NCBI GenBank assembly: GCA_013696695.1
Contig: JACCYD010000422.1
Span: 1-8,096, forward strand
Direction of reading: 5' to 3'
DNA: 8,096 bases
DNA from: Deltaproteobacteria bacterium
GTDB lineage: Bacteria > Myxococcota_A > Polyangia > Haliangiales > Haliangiaceae
The notes under the pieces were generated by a model, which was not told the DNA's origin, did not search any database, and saw only the letters and a list, made by a program, of their open reading frames with translations. The position numbers were made by a program, and so were the translations under genes. Positions 1 to 5,403 of this stretch are shown here, one piece after another (position 1 is the stretch's first letter; the number at the start of each line of letters is the position of its first letter).

Positions 1-112
1 GCATACATGCGCTCGCACGCCGAGCGGAGTCGGGCACGACGGCCCGGTCTCGTCAGCGGCAGCCTCGAGCTGAACGACGGCCGCACCCCGGCCGAGATTC
101 CTCTCCCGGGAG

Positions 113-500
113 TTACGCGATCGCCATTGGCAGCGTGAAGTGCGCGGCCGTGCCGCCGTCGACGGAGCGATCGACCCAGATCTTGCCGCCATGCGCCTCG
201 ACGATGCATTTCGAGATGTAGAGGCCGAGACCGTGACCGCGGGGGTCGCGCTTGATCTGGCCAAAACGCTCGAAGATCGACGTCGTGTGCTCGAGCTCTA
301 TCCCGACGCCGGAATCGCTGACCGAGAAGCGGACGTCCGCACTCTGGCGTGCGACGAGCAGTGACACCCGACCGCCGGGCGGGGTGAACTTCAGCGCGTT
401 CGAGGGCGAGTCGCTGGATCGCCCCTATCTCGAGAGGTGGATCGATGAACTGGGGCTCCGCGTCGAGTGGGAACATGCTCTCGCCCTCCGATAGGCTCAC
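113..500 (-). pseudogene. Sensor histidine kinase, C-terminal ATPase-domain remnant (frameshifted)
   Basis: This is the 3' end of a two-component sensor histidine kinase, the HATPase_c ATP-binding domain. Read on the minus strand, the intact piece contains the N box (NALKFTPPGG), the G1 box (DSGVGI), the F box (IFERFGQ) and the G2 box (GHGLGLYISKCIVEAHGG), then a normal C-terminus ending in TAA at 113-115. In this frame a TAG at 425-427 lies 8 codons before the N-box Asn. Upstream, a different frame continues the homology with DAEPQFIDPPLEIGAIQRLA, the usual stretch before an N box. Removing one base from the GGG at 404-406 (plus strand) would join the frames as AIQRLASNALKF. No His-box (HisKA) or sensor domain is visible upstream; that frame stops at 591-593. 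The left limit is firm and the right limit (500) is a guess. It is either a decayed gene or a truncated gene with a sequencing error; phosphotransfer without a HisKA domain is unlikely. Confidence 0.8.
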
Positions 501-710
501 GTCCCTGCTGATCTGAGCCCGGCGCTTCGACTCTCGGCTCAGGGAACTCAGTCGCCGAATTGGCGCCGGTCGTTGCTGGACGAACCTGATCTAAAGCCGT
601 GACGAGCTGCGGGTACTCGTGTCCGCCCGGTTACCCACCACTTCGCCCACGCGCAACTCGCGAAACGCCGAACTGCTAGGCCGCGCGATCGAGCGCGTAC
701 ACTCCACGGC

Positions 711-1172
711 ATGATCAAGCTCGCCCTTTGGGCCACTCTTCTCGCGCCCGCGTTCGCCGAGGCCGGCCCGATCGACGGCGACGACGCGCAGCACCTCGCC
801 GAAGCGCTTCGGTACGCCGGGGTCAAGCCGACGACCGTCAAGACGGCGCGCACGTTCCACGCCGCAACACTCAGCTGCACGATCGATCTCGACAACGCAC
901 TCAACGAATACCGCTGCACCGTCGATCGCCGCGAGATCAAGGACGCCCCGGCCTACCTGCTATCTCAAGCGATGGACGGCGTGGTCGGCTTCGAGTCGCG
1001 CATCAAGGGCGACAGCATCACCACGAGCGGCACCAACGTCGCCTGTATCGTCGACCCGAACAAGAAACCACTCGACGCTCGTTTCGAGTGCACCTGGGAC
1101 AAGATGAAACCGGTCCCGCCGAAGAAGCCGGTCAAGGACATCGTCCAGCCCGTCAAGGGCGAGAAGCAGTAA
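711..1172 (+). CDS. Small exported four-cysteine protein of unknown function
   Basis: A 153-residue protein that I do not recognise. It begins with a Sec-type signal peptide (MIKLALWATLLAPAFAEA; cleavage is likely after residue 18, AEA|G), so it probably acts in the periplasm or outside the cell. The mature part has exactly four cysteines (C56, C69, C112, C127) placed in two similar loops: SC-T-I-D...YRCTVD and AC-I-V-D...FECTWD. Two disulfide-closed hairpins are the natural reading (inference). The C-terminus is a Lys/Pro-rich tail (PVPPKKPVKDIVQPVKGEKQ), which may be flexible or bind the envelope. The ATG at 711 is chosen because the signal peptide starts there. No Shine-Dalgarno sequence precedes it, but TACACT at 698-703 would place transcription start at about the ATG, so a leaderless mRNA is possible. 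It stands alone between a broken kinase and a minus-strand gene. It is probably a lineage-restricted myxobacterial protein. Confidence 0.8.
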   Translation: MIKLALWATLLAPAFAEAGPIDGDDAQHLAEALRYAGVKPTTVKTARTFHAATLSCTIDLDNALNEYRCTVDRREIKDAPAYLLSQAMDGVVGFESRIKGDSITTSGTNVACIVDPNKKPLDARFECTWDKMKPVPPKKPVKDIVQPVKGEKQ

Positions 1173-1386
1173 CTACGGGGCAGCACGAGACCGCGCCGCG
1201 TCGCGATCCAGAGTCCGGCCGAAACGCCAACGCAGATCCTAGCAGCTTGCCCACGAGCGTTTTCGACGCCAGTTCTCGACGTCGCGACGAACCCACGCAC
1301 CTGCACGCCGAGAGCGTATCGTCATCGTTGACAGGCATCGGTCGGTCCCGCCGTCGAACGGCGATGCGGTGGCGGTGCGCTTCCCG
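1173..1386. other. Intergenic stretch without a recognisable gene
   Basis: This stretch lies between the convergent 3' ends of the exported protein and the KOW-like protein. Reading frames that cross it are Arg/Ser-rich shadows. A 10-base palindrome CGTCGCGACG lies at 1280-1289, and an isolated TTGACA at 1328-1333 has no matching -10 element. No terminator with a T-run was found. Confidence 0.5.
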
Positions 1387-1644
1387 TCACTTCCTCGGGC
1401 TGCGCGATAGACGTGCTCGCTGCTTCAGCAGGACGCCCGCTTTCACATCGGCACGCCAGATCTTGTAGAGGCCGATGATCTTGTTCTGCTTCCGGCCCTT
1501 CGGAGTGGGCTCGATCTCCACCGTCGGATTCCCCCACTTGTCCTCACCGAAGCCGACGATCACTCCGCGCATGTTCTTGTACTTGCCCATCAGGACGATG
1601 TCGCCAACCTTGAAATACGCGGTGAGGATCGCGGGCTTCTTCAC
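1387..1644 (-). CDS. Small KOW-like domain protein
   Basis: An 85-residue basic protein. Residues 11-50 read FKVGDIVLMGKYKNMRGVIV, followed by GFGEDKWGNPTVEIEPTPKG and then RKQNKIIGLYKIWR. The pattern 'VGD-V-GKYKN-RG-I' followed by beta-rich, GNP-turn sequence resembles the KOW/SH3-like barrel found in RNA- and ribosome-binding proteins. I recall short bacterial proteins of this general type, but I cannot assign a specific role. The tail (residues 66-85, ADVKAGVLLKQRARLSRSPRK) is basic and looks unstructured. The start is a GTG at 1642-1644, supported by AGGA at 1652-1655 (minus-strand sense) with a 7-base spacer; the next in-frame ATG would cut the barrel. No signal peptide is present, so it is cytoplasmic. 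It is transcribed away from the GNAT remnant and convergently with the exported protein. Nucleic-acid binding is an inference. Confidence 0.72.
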   Translation of the reverse strand: MKKPAILTAYFKVGDIVLMGKYKNMRGVIVGFGEDKWGNPTVEIEPTPKGRKQNKIIGLYKIWRADVKAGVLLKQRARLSRSPRK

Positions 1645-1704
1645 GGTTCCGTCCTATACGGTAGAGCGTTCTCCTGCTCCAGTCAGCTCGGCCGAACATC
1701 CTCA

Positions 1705-1839
1705 CACTTCGATCCGCTCCATGCGTTCGTCTTCTACGCGAAGTGCGGCTTCGCCATCACCGGCGTGACGCCTGATGCCAACGGGTTTGGACAGCCTGAC
1801 CTTCATATGTCGAAGCGCGTCGGCAAGTCGCTCATGTGA
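1705..1839 (+). pseudogene. Orphan C-terminal fragment of a GNAT acetyltransferase
   Basis: The plus-strand frame from about 1708 reads FDPLHAFVFYAKCGFAIT, then GVTPDANGFGQPDLHMSKRV and GKSLM before TGA at 1837-1839. The 'FY-K-GF' step followed by 'TGV-PDANG-G-PDL-MSKR' matches the end of GNAT-family N-acetyltransferases (motif B and the final beta strand). The acetyl-CoA binding motif A (Q/RxxGxG/A) and the N-terminal half are absent. Upstream in frame there is only Ser/Pro-rich sequence and no start codon with a ribosome binding site. The upstream DNA is instead the 5' region of the divergent KOW-like gene. The fragment ends 18 bases before the convergent stop codon of the next gene. It is most simply a 3' remnant left by deletion or replacement. 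The left limit is approximate. Confidence 0.7.
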
Positions 1840-1857
1840 CGCGGTCGCCACCACTGC

Positions 1858-3447
1858 CTACTTCATCGACAACGCGTAGCCGAGTGTCGCGGGATCGGTC
1901 GGGTCCACCACCACAGCTTCGCGCGTCAGGCCAGCGCTCGCGAGTAGCGCATCGAGACCCGCGGGCTTTGCACCCGGCAATGGCCGCGCGGTGACGACGC
2001 GATTCGCTGCCCATAATTCCCAACCCAGTTCGTCAGCGGCGAGTACGACGGCGGCGTGCGTCTTCGCGAGGTTTGCAAAGCTCGCCGGATCGGTCGTTCC
2101 CACGATCGAGATCTCCGGGGCGGCAACCCCGTCGACGCGGCGTAGCTTCGGTAGCCCGGGGCGCTTCGCGGGCAGTGCACGCGAGCCCTCGAGCGTCAGG
2201 TGCTCGACTTCACACGCAGCTCCACGCGCGAGCTCGATGCCTGCTTCGTCGATCGTGATCACGCGGCGGAGTGCAGGGAGCGAACGCACGACTGTCGCGA
2301 TCGTGGAGGGCTCGATCGGCCCCATCGACGCGCCCGGGATCTCGAGTGTCTCGAAGGTCGCCAGCGCCTTGGCACCAGCAAACGACCGCAACTCGACGTC
2401 GCTGTAGAACTGCAACCTGCCGGCGACGGGCACGCCAGCGCGGAAGATGCAGGTCTCGCGGTCGACCATCGACGGGCACCAAGCCTTCGCGTGCTTCTTC
2501 AGGAGCTGCTTCTGCTGCTTGAGGAGGTCCTTGGTGGGACCGCGGGCAGAGATCTGCTGCTGCACGACAATCAGCTCGCCGCGAGGATCGCCGTCGAGGA
2601 GCAGCTGATCCGCGGCGACTCCGCGTTCGATCGCCGACGCCAGTGACAGCGTCGGTTTCACCGCGGGCTTCGCAACAGCGAGCGCTGCGATCGCGGCCCG
2701 CGTGCGGTCGGTCAGGGGTGGTGGGGTGAACGCGCGGAGCGCCGGCGTCGCGAACAGCTCCTTGCGCTCCTCGATCGCGCAGACGCGGCGTTCGAGCGCC
2801 TCGAGCGCCTCGAGCTGCCGTACATCACCTTGCTCCGCAACGAACCAGCAGATCGCTTGCCAGAAGGTCCCCGCCGCGATCGACGTGTAGCCGAGGTCCT
2901 CGCGATCGGCGAACGCGAGCGCTGCGATGGCGAAGAGCGGGCTGCGCTCGCGCGCGTAGAGAACACGCATCCGGCGCTGCGCGTCTTTCCACTTCGACGG
3001 CCAGGTTCCCGCGAACGCGCTGCGCGGCGAGAGTTTCACCGCCGCGGCGGCCCATGCCTTCTCGAGGTCGCGCTTCTTCTTCGGCTCCTCGAGCTTCGTG
3101 ATCGGCACGTGCGCGTCGTGCGCTTCGATGACCTCCGCGAGCTCGGGCGCGAAGCACGCGCCGTACGCGCCCTCGAGATCGCCGGCGGCGAGCAGGGCGT
3201 CGACATCGCCCTCCGGCCTCACGGTCAGCGCGTTCTCCGCGTTCAGCAGTGTGCACATCTCGGCGTCATGCCCGCTCCCGATGTCGTAGGTCAGCAGGTC
3301 GGCCGCGATCCATGGCTGCGGCCAGGCCGCGACGCTATAGGGAAGCTCGATGTCGACGTAGTCGTCGGTGACCCTGCCAGTGCGCGCTTGTTCGCAGAAG
3401 GCGCGAGCCTGTGCCACCCAGGTTGCCGGATCGAAGAAGTTCTCCAT
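1858..3447 (-). CDS. TIGR02996-like protein with leucine-rich C-terminal part
   Basis: A 529-residue protein when started at ATG 3445-3447; a longer frame upstream to 3708 is Pro/Arg/Ser-rich and looks non-coding. Residues 1-240 form a helical, Ala/Leu/Glu-rich region with many Trp (for example AAWPQPWIAADLLTYDIGSG, residues 40-59) that I do not recognise. Residues 270-325 contain ADQLLLDGDPRGELIVVQQQ followed by LLKQQKQLLKKHAKAW. This fits the TIGR02996 signature (typically 'GDPRGEFI-LQ' then a helix ending before a Trp) common in Myxococcota and planctomycete paralogue families. Residues 345-440 carry degenerate leucine-rich units (FETLEIPG, LPALRRVITI, VEHLTLEG, LPKLRRVDG). No signal peptide or membrane segment is seen, so it is cytoplasmic. 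The role is unknown; such families are often expanded and sometimes act as protein-interaction modules (inference). No clear Shine-Dalgarno sequence is visible. Divergent from the duplicated cysteine protein. Confidence 0.82.
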   Translation of the reverse strand: MENFFDPATWVAQARAFCEQARTGRVTDDYVDIELPYSVAAWPQPWIAADLLTYDIGSGHDAEMCTLLNAENALTVRPEGDVDALLAAGDLEGAYGACFAPELAEVIEAHDAHVPITKLEEPKKKRDLEKAWAAAAVKLSPRSAFAGTWPSKWKDAQRRMRVLYARERSPLFAIAALAFADREDLGYTSIAAGTFWQAICWFVAEQGDVRQLEALEALERRVCAIEERKELFATPALRAFTPPPLTDRTRAAIAALAVAKPAVKPTLSLASAIERGVAADQLLLDGDPRGELIVVQQQISARGPTKDLLKQQKQLLKKHAKAWCPSMVDRETCIFRAGVPVAGRLQFYSDVELRSFAGAKALATFETLEIPGASMGPIEPSTIATVVRSLPALRRVITIDEAGIELARGAACEVEHLTLEGSRALPAKRPGLPKLRRVDGVAAPEISIVGTTDPASFANLAKTHAAVVLAADELGWELWAANRVVTARPLPGAKPAGLDALLASAGLTREAVVVDPTDPATLGYALSMK

Positions 3448-3718
3448 CCGCGTCGACGATAACTGCACGTCGTACCCGGTTACTTCTTCGAGCCTAGTTT
3501 TTCTCGGGAGGTGTGCTCGGTGCGCGCGACTGGTGCAATCGAGACGACGGCGAGGCGGTGCAGATCGAGGCGAGGCGACATCCGCCGACGGTGGGCGGCG
3601 TGGCCACGGGCAAGTTCTGGGCCTGGGATCGAGTGGACCTGACTCGACGAGCTTGGCCTTCGAGATCAATGGGTACGTGCTCTCGCCAACGCTCGGTGGC
3701 GCGAGCAATGATCAGGAC
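3448..3718. other. Divergent intergenic region with coding-like upstream frame
   Basis: This region separates the two divergent genes and must carry promoters for both, but I see no convincing -35/-10 pair. It contains a strong purine-rich GGGAGG at 3506-3511 (plus strand) and a T5 run near 3498-3502. From 3513 to about 3640 one plus frame looks coding (DDGEAVQIEARRHPP, ATGKFWAWDRVDL). After about 3641 the coding look moves to the frame of the downstream gene (STSLAFEINGYVLSPTLGG). This may be a frameshifted 5' extension of that gene. Confidence 0.4.
3506..3511 (+). promoter_or_regulatory. Strong Shine-Dalgarno-like site GGGAGG
   Basis: GGGAGG is a near-perfect anti-16S match. A GTG follows at 3513-3515, which is very close (1 base), and another at 3520-3522 with an 8-base spacer but in a poor, Arg-rich frame. 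The frame of GTG 3513 runs to TGA 3720-3722, overlapping the chosen GTG start of the next gene (3719-3721) as GTGA, a layout often linked to translational coupling. Confidence 0.35.
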
Positions 3719-5383
3719 GTGAAGATTGCCGGCGAGCGCCGCCCGTTCGAGTCCCTCGCCGCTTTTCGCGCGCACTACAACGAGCCGACGATGCCGATCG
3801 ACCAGTGCTCGATCTGCAACAAGATCCCGCCGCGATGTGACCGCGTGAGAGAGGACGCTAGCTGCGAGGACAACAGTCCGCCGGAGGTGCTTCTCCTCGA
3901 GAAGTTCCTGGATGGAAGCCACGATTACTCGGGGCACGACGAGATCCTTCGATGCCCGACATGTCACCGCCTCTACGTTCATGACGTGGCCTGGACGGGC
4001 GCCGAGGACTACCACTCGTCATGGGAGCGCTTCGAGATCGACGAGCTCTTCAAGACCGAGTGGGGTGTCAAGCAGCGCTTGCCAGATCACGACGTGTGGT
4101 GGGTCTACGGCCGATACTTTCCACGCCACGCGATCGTGCGATTTCGGCGCTCGGTCGCAGCGCTCGATGACAACAATCAGCTCACCACGCTCGACGGAGC
4201 TACCCTCGCGAAGCTGATCGACAGCGATCCGCCCCGCTTGACCGACCTCCGTCTCGCGAGAGGCTATTCAGCCCTCGTCAACAACATCGAGAATCCGGAC
4301 GATCGACGAGTCGACAGCTTCGACGAGATCAAATGGCGCGAGCCGCTGTGGGACTTCGAGGCCCGCACGGTTGCGGCCGCGCGGAAAGCAAGTCACGTCG
4401 AGGAGACTGTCGCGGAGCAGGTGGGCAACGAGGTGCGCGTTCGGTTCTGGGTCATCTCCGGGCGGCGCTTGATCTGTCGCGCGATCACCGTGCATCCCGA
4501 TGGACGTTATCGTCGCGAGGACACGGTGAGTGCCGAGCACCTCCCGGTGGCGTTGACGTGCCCGCCGTTCTTCGAGTCACCCGTCGCGTTTCGCACCTAT
4601 TGCGGCACGCCGACCATGTCGCTCGAGCAGTGCCCGATCTGTAGCAAGCTCCCCGATCGCTCCGATGGGGATGCCGGGGGAGAGCCACCCGAGTACGAGC
4701 GACTCGTGACGCTCGTCGACCACGTCCTGCGATGCCCGACGTGTCATCGGCTCTATGACTATTCGACCTTCAGCGGCGGCAACGACATCTACCGCGGCAA
4801 CGAAACTACCTACACTCTCGAGCGCTGCACCGCCGACTCGCTGTTCGATTCGATGTGGGGCGCCCAGCGTCGCGTGCCCGAACGGCGCGTCGATGGATTG
4901 TGTCCCGACCGGTTCTTCCCCGGCCACGTGCTGGTCAGATTCGCCGACAAGGCGTGGGGGGCGCTCGACGCCCGCAATCTGCTCCACGTGCTCGATGGTC
5001 ACGACGCGATCGCGAAGCTGATCGACCGCGATCCACCGCAGCTGTTCGCCGACCTGTCGATCGCGACACGCTACGCGATCTGGATCGACCAGGTCGAACG
5101 TCCCGACGACGATCGCCCGGCCCATTTCAACACCTGCGTCAGGCTCTCGTTGACTCCCGATGAGGGGCAACAAGTCGAGGAGGCCAAGGCTGCCACCGGC
5201 CTCCCCAGAGTAGGTGACGACATCGACCTCCGCCCCACCGCGGATCGCGACGGTGATTGTGTGGTGGTGAAGTCGTGGGTGATGTCGAAGAAGCGGTTGA
5301 TCTGTCGCGTGCTCACCATCCAGCCGAGCGGGCACGTGATCGTCGAGGATGCCGTGATCGCCGAGAACCTCCCGCTCTACTGA
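3719..5383 (+). CDS. Tandem-duplicated CxxC/CPTCHRLY module protein, unknown function
   Basis: About 554 residues from GTG 3719. Two tandem copies of one module make up the protein: residues ~8-277 and ~283-554. Matching blocks are PFESLAAFRAHYNEPTMPIDQC with FFESPVAFRTYCGTPTMSLEQC; LRCPTCHRLY in both; FPRHAIVRF with FPGHVLVRF; AKLIDSDPP with AKLIDRDPP; and RRLICRAITVHPDG with KRLICRVLTIQPSG. Each copy has CxxC (C30/C33; C305/C308) and CPTCH (C79/C82; C339/C342), four cysteines suited to one zinc per copy (inference). No signal peptide, membrane segment or known catalytic motif is seen. I recognise no family. The DNA of the two copies has diverged well beyond simple duplication, so the event is old. 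The start is uncertain: GTG 3677 and TTG 3653 are in frame, and a frameshift near 3640 may hide a longer N-terminus. Converges with the protease gene at a 20-base gap. Confidence 0.8.
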   Translation: MKIAGERRPFESLAAFRAHYNEPTMPIDQCSICNKIPPRCDRVREDASCEDNSPPEVLLLEKFLDGSHDYSGHDEILRCPTCHRLYVHDVAWTGAEDYHSSWERFEIDELFKTEWGVKQRLPDHDVWWVYGRYFPRHAIVRFRRSVAALDDNNQLTTLDGATLAKLIDSDPPRLTDLRLARGYSALVNNIENPDDRRVDSFDEIKWREPLWDFEARTVAAARKASHVEETVAEQVGNEVRVRFWVISGRRLICRAITVHPDGRYRREDTVSAEHLPVALTCPPFFESPVAFRTYCGTPTMSLEQCPICSKLPDRSDGDAGGEPPEYERLVTLVDHVLRCPTCHRLYDYSTFSGGNDIYRGNETTYTLERCTADSLFDSMWGAQRRVPERRVDGLCPDRFFPGHVLVRFADKAWGALDARNLLHVLDGHDAIAKLIDRDPPQLFADLSIATRYAIWIDQVERPDDDRPAHFNTCVRLSLTPDEGQQVEEAKAATGLPRVGDDIDLRPTADRDGDCVVVKSWVMSKKRLICRVLTIQPSGHVIVEDAVIAENLPLY

Positions 5384-5403
5384 GTCGGGAGGTCGCGTCG
5401 TCG

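Noticed and set aside
7..138. Plus-strand frame open from the window edge, ending VSGSLELNDGRTPAEIPLPGV...TGA
   Set aside because: It could be the tail of a gene starting before the window, overlapping the kinase remnant 3' end by 26 bases, but 43 residues with no motif are not enough to call it.
1328..1333. TTGACA as a -35 promoter element
   Set aside because: No -10-like hexamer lies 16-18 bases downstream, and no gene starts on that strand nearby.
728..1468. A 246-residue plus-strand frame overlapping the exported protein
   Set aside because: Extremely Arg-rich and Gln/His-rich. It is the +1/+2 shadow of the signal-peptide protein and runs on through non-coding sequence.
2830..3462. A 210-residue plus-strand frame opposite the TIGR02996-like gene
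   Set aside because: Arg/Glu-rich shadow with no motif. The minus strand carries the recognisable GDPRGELI segment and the leucine-rich units.
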